A stretch of DNA of 64,000 bases from Linyphia triangularis (GCA_963978545.1 OZ021723.1:372001-436000), one strand, 5' to 3'. Counted from the stretch's first letter, positions 8,721-20,138 are shown. Translations and numbers: made by a program. The notes: generated by a model not told the origin, from the sequence alone.

Positions 8721-9828
8721 AAAAAATCGCTATCCAAACACAAATGAACAAAAAGATATTAATATGGCAACCTTACAAGTCCAAATTAAAAGTGGTGTTA
8801 TTTTCAACAATTTATGTAAAGTTACAACAATGCTGAGCAACTATTTCTAACAATGTGTGGGGGTATAATATATAAATGCACAGTAAACTAATTTATAACA
8901 ATGCTGAATAGGAAAAGAGTGGCGACTCATAATAATGTGTTGTGGTAAACAATGAATAAAAAAGAAAGCTCAAATAATGTATTACATTTCAACAGTGATA
9001 GAACAGTACAATGAATGCATACAGAATACTAATAGATACGTAATGATAACACTGTGTTGGAGCATTTCCCGAGAACACCATGCATAGCAAAGAATGTTTG
9101 CAATTACAGTAATTATAAAAAACTTACTTTCGGATTCTTGTGATGCTTTATTTTGGGCACTTGTCAAGTAGAGTCCTGCGGGGATGAAAACAAATCAATT
9201 CAATGCAATACACGATTAATGCGGAAATAAAAAGTAAGTGGTAATTAAATATATGTAGGTATGTATATGTAATAGAATGTAATCCTTTTTTAGAACCGAC
9301 AGTTAAATTAATTCCTCTTTCCAAAGCACAAAACCCTCTTTAATCAATTCATTTAACAACTTATTTAGGATAACTTCCCACGCCAATTTAATGTGTGAGA
9401 TCTTTGCTGAGTCAGCATTCTTGTTTTGTATCCCATAATTAGTATTCCATTCTGGCGCCAACATACTTGCCTTCTCACTACAATGTTTATAAATTACATT
9501 TGCTGAATCAGTGATTCCCACGATTTTTAACGACGCTGTTCTCTGTTCGACATTACTATGTATGACATTCCATCTCCTATCATGTAGTAGTTTAGACGTA
9601 ACTTTAGCGCGATCTCTCTCTCTCCGGGTTTAACTTTGATCTATGGTTTATATCTTAATAAATGTTTTATATTGTTAAAAATTGACTCTTCACTACAGTT
9701 CCACGACCATGCTGCAATAACCTTAATTAAAATGGATGAATTCATTACATAAGTCGACAGGATAATCGTTTAAAGTGTTAATTCATTACATATATATGTA
9801 TATATTTTAAAAAAAAAGAAAAAAAGAA
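8721..9828. other. H2B-5S spacer, unit 1, with one unrecognised ORF
   Basis: The spacer is AT-rich. On the minus strand it contains an open frame (listed separately) and, near 9125-9180, a short stretch bounded by CCCCGCAG and GTAAGT that looks like splice sites. No histone control element or retroelement tail is seen. The same spacer recurs in unit 2 and in the inverted unit with few changes. Confidence 0.6.
9303..9629 (-). other. Unrecognised open frame of 108 codons in the H2B-5S spacer
   Basis: The frame is open from just after a TAA to a TAA, without an ATG in the first 60 codons; the first in-frame ATG is in KASMLAPEW. The product is mixed polar (LLHDRRWNVIHSN...KLAWEVILNKLL...FVLWKEELI), and I do not recognise it. 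It is open in the inverted unit, but a 7-base deletion breaks it in unit 2. It could be an old exon or transposon remnant, or chance. Confidence 0.3.
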
Positions 9829-9947
9829 TGCCAACGGCACGCGGTGTTCCCAGGTGGTCACCCTCCCAAGTACTGACCGCGCCCGATGATGCTTGACTTC
9901 GGTGATCGAACGAGAACCGGTATGTTCATCATGGTATGGCCGTTGAC
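9829..9947 (-). rRNA. 5S ribosomal RNA gene, unit 1 (119 bases)
   Basis: On the minus strand it starts GTCAACGGCCATACC, has the internal promoter region (GATCACCGAAGTCAAGC, GGGCGCGGTCAGTACTTGG) and ends CGTGCCGTTGGCA, which pairs with the start in helix I. It is followed by long T runs, a good Pol III terminator. It is transcribed opposite to H2B and H2A of this unit. Confidence 0.95.
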
Positions 9948-10108
9948 AATTGTTCTACCTATAATAAAGTTCTGTTGCTATATTAATAATATCACACAGA
10001 TACATGTCAGATATCACTCTAAAGTGGCAGTGTTTTGCACTAAAGATACACCCCACTAGCTAGACAATAGATACACAGCACTAGCATATATTTCCCAAGT
10101 TGTACTAC

Positions 10109-10141
10109 CCCCCCCCCCCATCTCCACACACACACACACAA
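10109..10141. repeat. C12 run and CA microsatellite, unit 1
   Basis: Low-complexity tract between 5S and the H2A promoter. The CA part is longer in unit 2, and the C run differs in all copies. Confidence 0.9.
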
Positions 10142-10199
10142 ATAAACAAAAGAATTACTGCTCATTTCTGTTATTACTTCTTATTTTAAAATCATAACA

Positions 10200-10325
10200 A
10201 AGGACCGTTTTGGATTTAACCCCCGAAATCCAAATTCCCAAGCAGACGAACGGCGTCTCCTGATTGGTCGGTTGGGGGTCGACTCTACTAGCCTATATAA
10301 CCACGCGTTAGAAAATTTTTGACAT
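10200..10325 (+). promoter_or_regulatory. H2A promoter and start-site target, unit 1
   Basis: CCAAT-type GATTGG (10262-10267), TATATAA (10294-10300), then TTTTTGACAT, whose A (10324) is base 31 from the first T of the TATA box: a good Pol II start. The H2A leader expected next is displaced by gagA1, which begins 2 bases later. Confidence 0.85.
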
Positions 10326-12153
10326 CGATCGAATTATCGATCATTGCTAGCTCACTGAGAGAGTAGTCGTTTTTTCTTTTGCTCCTGATATGACGAGACG
10401 TAAAACCGTTAAGTCCAAACCCGCACTTGCCTCGGCAAGCTGCCCTGATCCTGTTGATTTAGACCCAGTTGTTAAAGTCATTGACGATAACACTACTGAG
10501 GTTCCTATTCCTAATGAAGTTCCCATTCTTGTTATTATGGAAGAGCAGAACGTTAGTGAAGTTCCCATAGCCATGGATGAGCTGACAGATGATGATTCCC
10601 AACCTGTTATTGAGGATAGCACTGTCCTTAACCTACCTGCTGCCAATGTGGATTTTGATGTGGTGGATAAAGCCAACCTGAATGGCGCCCCCTTCAATCC
10701 CACTATCTTTTCCTTCCCAACTGATGAAGCTGGAAAATCCTGTATTAAACTCCTGCACAAGTTTTTGCTGGAGCATAACTTATTTCTGGATGCCAGAATT
10801 ACCAAATCCAAATACTGCGTAACACCCCACAATGAAAAGGAAGAGTCCCTGATTTCCAAGCACCTTAAGGATACTGATTGTCCTTTCGAAATCAAAGGGT
10901 CTCGACCTACCTCCTTATTTAGGACCGTTGTACGGGGTTTACCTATTAACACTAGCATTGAGGAAATTCGGGAATGGCTTTTACTGGAAAAGCCCGATTT
11001 TCCTACTTTCAATATATATCAGATGAAGAGACGAACAGGGCAAAAGTTGCCACTTTTTGTTCTCACTTTCCCACTTGCTTTGGATAAAGTAAACATACTT
11101 TCCTGGAAGTCTATGCTTTACGTTAATATCAAAATGGAGCTACTCAAAGGCAACAAAAGGAGAGGTCCCCAACAGTGTTACAAATGCCAACACTGGGGAG
11201 CCCACTTAGCCGCAGATTGCAATGCTCCCACTGGATGTCGCCACTGTGCGAAAAACCATCTCAGCCGAGATTGCCCAACTAAAGGTAGTCAAAAACGCTG
11301 CTGCAACTGCAACTTGGAGCATTGTAGCAGCTCCCTGTCCTGCCCTGCTCGCAGAGATTTCATTCATAAAAGGAGTGGAGGTCCTATGGTCAAGAAGGCG
11401 ATCATTCCTTCCACTCCCTCTCCTCCTGTGTTGAAGCCAATGGTCCCAAGACCTCTGATCATCAGGAAGCTTCAAAAAACATATGCTGAGGCAGCATGCC
11501 AATCCATTTCTGATCGCACTGACCAACAGACTAGCACTGACGAGATCATCAACATGGCGATTTTCTCGGAAGTGTGTAAACTCCCTGCCCCTGTATGCAT
11601 GGATGCCTTCACCCAAACTGATGTTAGTTTTCCATCTGCGGAGAGCCAAGCAGACCCCATTGTGATGTCCGACAAGGGGGTGGATGCCTCCCTACCTACT
11701 GAAGATAGTATATGCCTTCAGCTCTTTGCGGACTTTCTCGATGGCATGGCAAAAGCTCTCACCAACCCCTCGCTCACGGCCGAGGAATTCAGAGAACTCA
11801 CTACCATTATCATGTTGCAAGCTCGCGAACAATTGAATCTCAGGGAGAAAGCCTCTACTCCAAATTCCCAGTAAGCTCCACCCATGGATGGATCCTGCTT
11901 CCCCATTGGTGGATGCCCCAAGCCCATATAGCTGGATGCCTGACTGCCACTGCTCATTTTAGATTCTATCCTTTTCAGAAGCAGACGTAATGACTTGTCA
12001 TTGCTGATGCTTCCCCACCATCCTGTCTCTATCTGCTGATGCTGCCCCATTTTCGATCTGACTAATTCACTGCCTTGCGGCCCATTTCAGATGAAGAGGT
12101 TTTCGCCCTAACGGGCACTAGGTACCTCGTACAACACCACATCAAAGTCAAAG
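10326..12153 (+). mobile_element. gagA1: gag-only element at the H2A start site
   Basis: TTTTTGACAT is present before the element (ending 10325) and after it (12154-12163). The 5' junction has ATCGAT-rich filler before the family start TTGCTAGCTCACTGAG. The 3' UTR ends with hairpin GCCCTAACGGGC, AGGTACCTCGTAC and AAGTCA repeats. It is the only element between this H2A and its promoter. Confidence 0.92.
10390..11874 (+). CDS. Family A stand-alone Gag-like zinc-knuckle protein (494 aa), intact
   Basis: Basic start (TRRKTVKSK), then an acidic region to about residue 100, then a conserved domain (PTIFSFPTDEAGKS...HKFLLEHN, YCVTPHNEKEESLISKHL, RTVVRGLPINTSIEEI, LPLFVLTFPLAL). Zinc knuckles are C263-C266-H272-C277 (CX2CX5HX4C), C283-C286-H290-C295 and a third from about 304 (CCNCNLEHCSSSLSC). 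A TYAEAACQ motif follows. It should bind element RNA. The ATG is the first in frame, 15 bases after a T-rich leader. The C-terminus (ICLQLFADFLDGMAKALTNPSLT) is one of several family A subtypes. Nearly identical to the gagA4 product. Confidence 0.9.
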   Translation: MTRRKTVKSKPALASASCPDPVDLDPVVKVIDDNTTEVPIPNEVPILVIMEEQNVSEVPIAMDELTDDDSQPVIEDSTVLNLPAANVDFDVVDKANLNGAPFNPTIFSFPTDEAGKSCIKLLHKFLLEHNLFLDARITKSKYCVTPHNEKEESLISKHLKDTDCPFEIKGSRPTSLFRTVVRGLPINTSIEEIREWLLLEKPDFPTFNIYQMKRRTGQKLPLFVLTFPLALDKVNILSWKSMLYVNIKMELLKGNKRRGPQQCYKCQHWGAHLAADCNAPTGCRHCAKNHLSRDCPTKGSQKRCCNCNLEHCSSSLSCPARRDFIHKRSGGPMVKKAIIPSTPSPPVLKPMVPRPLIIRKLQKTYAEAACQSISDRTDQQTSTDEIINMAIFSEVCKLPAPVCMDAFTQTDVSFPSAESQADPIVMSDKGVDASLPTEDSICLQLFADFLDGMAKALTNPSLTAEEFRELTTIIMLQAREQLNLREKASTPNSQ

Positions 12154-12174
12154 TTTTTGACATCATTTCTTTGA

Positions 12175-12576
<402 letters not shown>

Positions 12577-12606
12577 GCTCCATTCCCCATTAACAACACA
12601 CAAAAA

Positions 12607-12622
12607 GGCCCTTCTCAGGGCC
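12607..12622 (+). terminator. Histone stem-loop of H2A, unit 1
   Basis: GGCCCTTCTCAGGGCC, with the loop variant TTCT seen in every H2A copy here; A-rich flanks. Confidence 0.95.
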
Positions 12623-12940
12623 AAAACATATTTACACAAAAGATTCATCTATTCTCTTCATTCACTTGCATTCTAAAATTTGATAACAGCACTTCAATGA
12701 ACTCTGAACAATATTTATTCGCCAAACTCCGATTCAAAAGGACACAAACAAAATAAACTCTTTCCCCGTGGTGGCGCCCTCTGTGATTCACAAAAACAAC
12801 ATTCTTGGGCACAACAGTATTCTTACAACTCTCGATTAATATTAATAGATGTATAATGGTGTAAAGAAATGATACTGGGTATAAAACTATGCTAAAGTTT
12901 TAAAAAAAGTCAGTAAATGAAGTGAGGCACGTCATTTTTT
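12623..12940. other. H2A-H3 convergent spacer, unit 1
   Basis: About 320 AT-rich bases between two facing stem-loops. No gene, promoter or retroelement seen. Confidence 0.7.
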
Positions 12941-12956
12941 GGCCCTTAAAAGGGCC
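12941..12956 (-). terminator. Histone stem-loop of H3, unit 1
   Basis: On the minus strand GGCCCTTTTAAGGGCC, loop variant TTTA common to the H3 copies. Confidence 0.95.
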
Positions 12957-12985
12957 TTTTTATGAGTAAGGGGATTTTTGTGTGT

Positions 12986-13572
<587 letters not shown>

Positions 13573-14175
13573 ATGTCTGAGGAAACTGCTACCGTTGCCG
13601 CAACTCCTGCAGCCGCCACGCCTAAGAAGTCGAAGGCAAAGACTGCAGCAAAAAAACCCAAAACTGCGCCTTCTCACCCTAAGGTGGCGGATATGGTAGT
13701 CGATGCCATCACCAATTTGAAGGAGAGGGGTGGTTCCTCTCTGCAAGCCATCAAGAAACACATTGGGGCCAACCACAAAGTTGATCTTGATCGTTTGACA
13801 CCTTTCATCAAAAAGTACTTGAAGAGTGCTGTTGTCAGTGGATCACTTGTCCAAACAAAGGGAAAAGGTGCCACCGGTTCCTTCAAGTTGAGTGCTTCCG
13901 GCCAGAAAACCAAAAAACCAGTGAAAGAGGTAAAGAAAGTAGCTAAAAAAGAAACTGCTTCCCCTGCCAAAAAAGCCAAGTCTGCCAAAAAAACTGCAGC
14001 CAAACCAAAGGCTAAAGTGGAGAAAAAGAAAGCTGTCAAGAAGGCAACCCCTAAAAAGGCCGCCAAACCAAAGTCTCCTAAAAAGGCAGTTAAAGCAACA
14101 AAGCCAAAGGCACCCAAGGCTAAAAAACTAAAGACTCCTAAAAAGGCTGCACCCAAAAAGTCCGCAAAGAAGTAA
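13573..14175 (+). CDS. H1: Linker histone H1 (200 aa), unit 1
   Basis: Short A/T/K-rich N-tail, winged-helix globular domain about residues 33-108 ([65 protein letters not shown]), then a K/A/P-rich C-tail with SPAKK and TPKK motifs. It binds linker DNA. Intact, with an intact promoter. Confidence 0.97.
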   Translation: MSEETATVAATPAAATPKKSKAKTAAKKPKTAPSHPKVADMVVDAITNLKERGGSSLQAIKKHIGANHKVDLDRLTPFIKKYLKSAVVSGSLVQTKGKGATGSFKLSASGQKTKKPVKEVKKVAKKETASPAKKAKSAKKTAAKPKAKVEKKKAVKKATPKKAAKPKSPKKAVKATKPKAPKAKKLKTPKKAAPKKSAKK

Positions 14176-14206
14176 ACCCCCTTTCTCTCAGAAGAAAAAA
14201 AAAAAA

Positions 14207-14222
14207 GGCTCTTTTCAGAGCC
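14207..14222 (+). terminator. Histone stem-loop of H1, unit 1
   Basis: GGCTCTTTTCAGAGCC, with the T-A pair typical of H1 copies in this array. Confidence 0.95.
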
Positions 14223-14672
14223 AAAAAATTTTGGAATCAACTAACCTACTGCACAATACAACAGTATACAACTAGGAACTTTCAATGTTTATGTCAACAA
14301 ACAAATTTGTTATGTAAACAAACAAATTTGTTATGTAAACAAAATAGCACATGCTACATTACTTTTCATCATACATTTTCATAATAAGGCAGATTTGTCA
14401 TATAACAAACAGTTTGCATCAGTTAGTTTATGTGTGACAATGGGGAAAATTTTAAAAGCACAAAACAAACAAGCATTGTTATGTCTTATTATTGTTTTTT
14501 AATCATTATGCATTGATTGTTGAAATGTGAGAATGAAAAATATATGGCAGTTAGGTAATATAATTAAATTGTTGAATTCAGCACTGTTGTACACATTTTT
14601 CTACTATATCACTGTGCTTACATTTTTATTTGTTATGTTTTTATAGATGCCTTGTAACATGAATAATTTTTT
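14223..14672. other. H1-H4 convergent spacer, unit 1
   Basis: About 450 AT-rich bases. Near 14295-14342 there are two tandem copies of a 20-base unit, each holding the palindrome AACAAATTTGTT. No gene seen. Confidence 0.7.
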
Positions 14673-14688
14673 GGCCCTGAAAAGGGCC
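14673..14688 (-). terminator. Histone stem-loop of H4, unit 1
   Basis: On the minus strand GGCCCTTTTCAGGGCC, canonical. Confidence 0.95.
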
Positions 14689-14736
14689 TTTTTATGAGGA
14701 TGGATGGGTGGGTGAATGAATGACAAGTGAGAATTT

Positions 14737-15201
<465 letters not shown>

Positions 15202-15204
15202 GAG

Positions 15205-15625
15205 ATTTGTGATGTGGATGCGCTTCAAGCTGGTCGTTTCTGTGACGCTCTTGGATTCTCGGACATTGCGTGTTTGGCCGGCTCATCAGGCATTCGGTTC
15301 TAACGGAACCCTTTTTTGATAGCCTGAGATCGGTTTCAACTCGTGATTCTTCCTTACGCTGATGCTTTTCAACTGAATTTCCCTACTGGTGCTTGCTGAT
15401 GTACTGACGTTGCTGGTTGCTGATCAAGTTAAGTTAAGTTAGCCCATACCTGAAATCCACGGATTCCGGCAGTTGCGTTGAACTCAAAAGCGCGGCATTG
15501 ACCGTTGCTTAGGTTAGGCAACTGCCATCCTCCCATTTCCCTGGTATAAGGATTGGGTAGGATCTAGGTTTTATCCTGGTCCCACAACTTTTTTACAGGC
15601 AAAGGATTCCTTCTGCGCTGTTAGG
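15205..15625 (-). other. H2B-antisense leader of auto-2
   Basis: The same three collinear blocks as auto-1: AAGCTGG...GCGTGTTTGGCC (about 15228-15292, one gap), CTGAATTTCCCTACTGGTG (15373-15391, 18 of 19 equal to H2B antisense) and GCAAAGGATTCCTTCTGCGC (about 15599). Similarity to H2B begins within about 10 bases of the element 5' end, in the antisense of the H2B 3' UTR. Strand is the H2B sense direction. Confidence 0.75.
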
Positions 15626-15673
15626 CAAAATTGTTAGTTAATTGTTTACTATTTTTTCCCACCCCTCGCGGTT

Positions 15674-17437
15674 ATGGAGTCAATAGATAGTCAAATTGAG
15701 GATGTAGTTAAAAGTCCTGTTAGTCAGGTAATTCTAAATTTTAAGGATGGAATTCGTGACCTAGATATAAATAAGAATGCTCAAGAAAAACTTGATGAGC
15801 TCTTAAACCAAATTCTTTTCCTATTTACTAGTGTTATACGAACTGATAAGATTAATATTGATGACAAAATTGATACTATTGAGGATCCCCTGACAGGAAA
15901 ACTATGGGCAAACCCAATTGTAGAATCAAATTCGGAAAATACTTCCCCTTCTGACACTGATAGTGATCATGAAAATACACTGATTAAACCATCCACTACA
16001 CGTAACAACACTAAATTTCGTAAGGATGATTCTATTACTGAAGTTGTACGTAAAAACATAAAACGCAAAAAGCGTAATCAACATACTAAAAGCCAAGTGA
16101 TTACTGTTGATAGTGATCAAACCACTGAGCTTATCCCTGACTCCCCTATTAAGGAGATTATGCTTGACAACACTCAGATTCAATATAATATTGATAACAA
16201 CAGTTCAGAAAATTATTCTGTTAATACTCTAAACAATTCTGACACTGATTTAAACGGAGACCAAAATGTAGACCAGGGGGCGCTGCAGTCGGTCCAGTTA
16301 GAAACGAGCTCCACTGAGCCACTCCCACAAGAGGAGGTTACTGATAACAATCCCATTCTCATTGATGCTACCCCTTACTCTCTGCCTAAGAAAACTGCAT
16401 GCAGGACTCCAATTTACATTGATGATCCTAAGATAAACTGGAAACACATAAATGAAATTCTGGCACACAATCACATTAAGGGGTTCATTGCTTCTGTTAA
16501 AGGTCAAAATAAATTCCAGATAAAACCTAAAACTGATGAACAACATAGACAGATTACTGCTCTGCTAAATGAGAAACACATAGCTTACTACTCTTTTGTC
16601 CTTCCTGGTGACAAAAAGATCAAAGTTGTAATTAAATCCCTTCCGGCTGACACAGACATTGATGAACTAATGACTGCTCTTACAGAAGAGCCCCTAAATT
16701 TCCCTGTTGAAAGTATAAATCAACTCACTAGAAGGAGAGATGGGACAATTACCAAGCTTCCCCTTTTCCTAATAACACTTCCACGCACTGATCAAGCTAG
16801 AAATATTCACAATTTAAATGGTATTATGAATCTAAAAATAAAGGTTGAATCCTATAAAGGCAGAGGTGGAGTCACAATGTGCTTTAATTGCCAAGGCTTC
16901 TGGCACAGTCAAAATGGTTGTGCCAAGCCACCCAAATGCGTACGATGTGCTGGTGATCATCATTCTAAATCCTGTACACTTGACCCCAACACCACTAAGC
17001 CCAAGTGCGCTAATTGCAAACTTGAACACACTGCAAATTATGTTGGATGTCCCATGAGGCCAACAGAGCCACCTAAGAAAGCAATTGCTAGATCTGCAGC
17101 TAACTATCAGGTAGCTACCACTATAGCCAATAACACTCAGAGTAGAGTATTTACAAACTCAAAGTTAAACAACACTCCTAATGCTTGGGTTAATCCCCCT
17201 AATCTTGCAAATGCAGTGAGTCAGGACGTTCCGTCCACTTCTAGATCAGCTCCACAAGAAGCTGTCACCAATTTTTCAAATCATATAGATAATCATAGCA
17301 CTTTGGAAGATGCTAAGAGTTTAATTGGGGAACTCTCTGGCCTAATTAAATGGGTTAGGGAGGCAGGCCTCATTGATTTACTCAAAGAGTTTAAAAACTC
17401 AGAAATTGAAAAACCCTCTTTTGTCAATCATGAATAA
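15674..17437 (+). CDS. ORF1 of auto-2: Gag-like zinc-knuckle protein (587 aa), intact
   Basis: Acidic, N/D/S/T-rich first half, then a Gag region (VVIKSLPADTDIDEL, TKLPLFLITLPRTDQARNIH) and three knuckles: CFNCQGFWHSQNGC from residue 403 (CX2CX4HX4C), CVRCAGDHHSKSC and CANCKLEHTANYVGC. The C-terminus ends with GELSGLIKWVREAGLIDLLKEF, the part that is frame-shifted in auto-1. It should coat element RNA. The stop lies inside the first codons of ORF2. Confidence 0.92.
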   Translation: MESIDSQIEDVVKSPVSQVILNFKDGIRDLDINKNAQEKLDELLNQILFLFTSVIRTDKINIDDKIDTIEDPLTGKLWANPIVESNSENTSPSDTDSDHENTLIKPSTTRNNTKFRKDDSITEVVRKNIKRKKRNQHTKSQVITVDSDQTTELIPDSPIKEIMLDNTQIQYNIDNNSSENYSVNTLNNSDTDLNGDQNVDQGALQSVQLETSSTEPLPQEEVTDNNPILIDATPYSLPKKTACRTPIYIDDPKINWKHINEILAHNHIKGFIASVKGQNKFQIKPKTDEQHRQITALLNEKHIAYYSFVLPGDKKIKVVIKSLPADTDIDELMTALTEEPLNFPVESINQLTRRRDGTITKLPLFLITLPRTDQARNIHNLNGIMNLKIKVESYKGRGGVTMCFNCQGFWHSQNGCAKPPKCVRCAGDHHSKSCTLDPNTTKPKCANCKLEHTANYVGCPMRPTEPPKKAIARSAANYQVATTIANNTQSRVFTNSKLNNTPNAWVNPPNLANAVSQDVPSTSRSAPQEAVTNFSNHIDNHSTLEDAKSLIGELSGLIKWVREAGLIDLLKEFKNSEIEKPSFVNHE

Positions 17438-20138
17438 TCGCACCCGTAGCTTTTGTCCAATTTCTATTGTCATATGGAATGCGAATAACATTGTTGGGAA
17501 GCTGGAAGAGCTTAAAGATTTTCTTTTCTCCAATAATGTTGATATTTGCTTGGTTACAGAAACACATGCCAAGCCATGTAATTCCCTTAAGATTCCTAAC
17601 TATAGTACATATCGTACTGATAGGCTGCACCACCGGGGCGGCGGTAGTGCAGTTTTTGCTAAGCAATCTCTATCCACCTCTCTCTTTCGCTCTTACAATG
17701 GGGATAATATAGAAGAAACTAATATTATTCTGGAGGTAAGGGGCAGAATAACGCATTTCTCTGCGGTCTACAACCCACCTCAAAACAGACTCACCAAAGA
17801 AATTATTGAGTTCCTTATCCCAAAAGATGTCCCAACCATTGCTGGTGGCGACTTTAACGCCAAGAATAAAAACTGGGGATGTCGTGCTAACAACATCAAT
17901 GGGCACACTCTGAATAAACTCATTGGAGTAAATAATATCATGATATTAGCTCCCAACAACCCTACTCATTACCCAGTACAAGGCTATCTCCCTGATATCT
18001 TGGATATTTTTGTCACAAATACCAACCTTGTCTCCAACCCAGTGGTCATTAACGACCTCTCTTCGGATCACCTCCCAATTCTGGCCAATGTTGATAAACA
18101 TCCTAACCCTGATCCTGGAACCATATCAAAAACCGATTGGAAACTTTTTCACAACATACTAACTTCCAAACATGATACTACTACACAATTCAACACTACT
18201 TCCCAAATTGAACAGGCCATTTTAGATTTTAATTCAGATATGCAAACTGCCCATAAGGATTCTACTACTAAGAAACCATTTATTAATAACTACATGAAAC
18301 TCCCAAACGACATTAGGGAACTTATCAAAACCAGAAACAGGATGAGGAAAGAGTGGCAACGGACACTCGATCCAACTCTCAAAAGAGAAATAAATGCGCT
18401 TAAGAAATGTATCTCCAAGCACACTAAAGCAAATAGGGATGCCAGGTGGCAAGAAAGACTGGCTACACTGGAGTTCGAGGATAATTCCATTTGGCGTATG
18501 ACCAAAGCCCTCAAAAGGGAGAAAACAACTCAATCGCCTCTTTTGGGTAACAATGGGTTGGTATTCACAGAATCGGACAAAGCCGAAACTTTCGCAAACT
18601 CACTTGAAAAACAGTTTAAGAACAACACCTCCCCTGTTAACACTGGTTTTGAAAACCATATTGAAAACACTGTTGCTCTCTGGAAGCAATGGCCTTTCAT
18701 CAACTCCATACAATACACCAACACCCAAGAAGTTATGGATATCATCTCTAAAACTAAGGTTAGGAAATCTCCAGGTATTGATAACATTTCCAATAGAATG
18801 ATTCAAAACATCCCTTCAACTTCCATTCAATTCTTGACTAATATTTTTAATGCCAGCCTCGGATTTTGCTATTTCCCTAGTATTTGGAAAGAAGCATTAA
18901 TTATTCTTATTCCTAAACCTGGTAAGGACCCCTCTGACCCAACCAGCCACAGACCAATTAGTCTTTTACCTTGCTTAGGCAAAATCTTTGAGAGGATAAT
19001 TTCAAACCGCATTTTTCCACTTTTATATAATATTCCTGAAGAACAATTTGGCTTCTTGAAAAACAGATCTACCACTGGGCAGTTGGTAAGAATTTTGGAG
19101 TTTATTGGCTCAGCTTTGCACAGGAAGGAAAGCTCCGCAATGCTTATGCTCGATGTCGCTAAGGCGTTTGATCGGGTATATCATTCGGGGCTCCTATTCA
19201 AATTGATCAAATTTAAATTCCCACATGATTTAATTCACCTTATCTCTAGTTATTTGGAACATAGACGCTTTAGAGTAAGAGTTGGTAAAGCCATCTCTGA
19301 TTACAGAAACATTGAGGCCGGGGTCCCACAGGGGAGCATATTGGGTCCCACACTTTACAACCTATATACAGCAGACTTTCCCACATTTAGAGATGACAGG
19401 CACTGCTTAACAGCCTTCTATGCAGATGATACTGCGATTATCACTAAATCCATTAGTCCACAAGTTGCATTAAATAATCTTCAGGAGAAAACCCCTCAAA
19501 TTGAGGAATGGTGCTCCAAATGGAAAGTCTCAATTAATGCTAGTAAATCGCAGATTATCTGTGTTAGAGCCAAAAACAAACTCAAAAACTTGGATAACAG
19601 AGTTAAACTTTTCAATGAGCATGTACCGATGGTCAATAAGGCTAAATACCTTGGCGTTACATTAAATAACAAGCTAAACTGGAAAGATCACATCAAAAAG
19701 GTAACCAGCAAATCTTATATGATTATTAACAGACTCTGGCCACTGCTGGGTAAAAACTCCTGCCTCCCTCTAAACTATAAGAAAAGGGTTTATTTGTCAA
19801 CCATTCGCCCCATTTTCTCCTATGCAGCCCCTGCATGGTGCACTCACGATGCAGCTGATGCAGTAAAGCTGCAAAAAATTCAAAACAGAGTTCTTAGAGG
19901 GATGGTGGATGCCTCTAGATTCGTGAGAAATGACCTAATTCATAAAGATCTGAAAATAGACACTGTCTCTCAGCACCTTGCAAGTCTAAATCTTACTTTT
20001 TTCAAAAAGGCTGTTGTTGCTGACCCTATCATTAGTAACTGCCTAAATTATGAAATTGTTAAAGATGATGCAGCAATCCGCCCGTTTGCTGCATTCAGTC
20101 TCACTGACGCTACTCTAGCTAAAAGTTATAATAGATAA
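17430..20138 (+). CDS. ORF2 of auto-2: AP endonuclease and reverse transcriptase (902 aa), intact
   Basis: Endonuclease motifs IWNANN, TETHAKP, GGDFNAKN and SSDHLPI; RT motifs HRPISLLP, LMLDVAKAFDRV, GVPQGSILGP and FYADD at 663-667, then CSKWKVSINASKSQ and a Jockey-type C-terminus (AAPAWCTH, RNDLIHKDLK). No RNase H. ATG 17430 overlaps the ORF1 stop by 8 bases. It is colinear with auto-1 ORF2. It could supply the machinery for gagC1, which shares the 3' tail (inference). Confidence 0.94.
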   Translation: MNNRTRSFCPISIVIWNANNIVGKLEELKDFLFSNNVDICLVTETHAKPCNSLKIPNYSTYRTDRLHHRGGGSAVFAKQSLSTSLFRSYNGDNIEETNIILEVRGRITHFSAVYNPPQNRLTKEIIEFLIPKDVPTIAGGDFNAKNKNWGCRANNINGHTLNKLIGVNNIMILAPNNPTHYPVQGYLPDILDIFVTNTNLVSNPVVINDLSSDHLPILANVDKHPNPDPGTISKTDWKLFHNILTSKHDTTTQFNTTSQIEQAILDFNSDMQTAHKDSTTKKPFINNYMKLPNDIRELIKTRNRMRKEWQRTLDPTLKREINALKKCISKHTKANRDARWQERLATLEFEDNSIWRMTKALKREKTTQSPLLGNNGLVFTESDKAETFANSLEKQFKNNTSPVNTGFENHIENTVALWKQWPFINSIQYTNTQEVMDIISKTKVRKSPGIDNISNRMIQNIPSTSIQFLTNIFNASLGFCYFPSIWKEALIILIPKPGKDPSDPTSHRPISLLPCLGKIFERIISNRIFPLLYNIPEEQFGFLKNRSTTGQLVRILEFIGSALHRKESSAMLMLDVAKAFDRVYHSGLLFKLIKFKFPHDLIHLISSYLEHRRFRVRVGKAISDYRNIEAGVPQGSILGPTLYNLYTADFPTFRDDRHCLTAFYADDTAIITKSISPQVALNNLQEKTPQIEEWCSKWKVSINASKSQIICVRAKNKLKNLDNRVKLFNEHVPMVNKAKYLGVTLNNKLNWKDHIKKVTSKSYMIINRLWPLLGKNSCLPLNYKKRVYLSTIRPIFSYAAPAWCTHDAADAVKLQKIQNRVLRGMVDASRFVRNDLIHKDLKIDTVSQHLASLNLTFFKKAVVADPIISNCLNYEIVKDDAAIRPFAAFSLTDATLAKSYNR

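Noticed and set aside
9120..9185. Exon flanked by CCCCGCAG and GTAAGT in the H2B-5S spacer
   Set aside because: The signals are plausible but only about 50 bases lie between, with no joined frame or homologue; kept only as a remark in the spacer entry.
10390..11874. Family A Gag as a domesticated host gene belonging to the histone unit
   Set aside because: Each copy has target duplications, a retroelement-type tail, variable 5' junctions and stacking, and one copy sits at H3. Mobile origin explains this better, though a host benefit is not excluded.
13674..14240. Long antisense frames over H1 (188 residues, F/L/A-rich) and similar frames over H2A, H2B, H3 and the gags
   Set aside because: Complement of biased lysine-rich or repeated coding sequence; they follow the sense gene exactly in each copy and have no domain.
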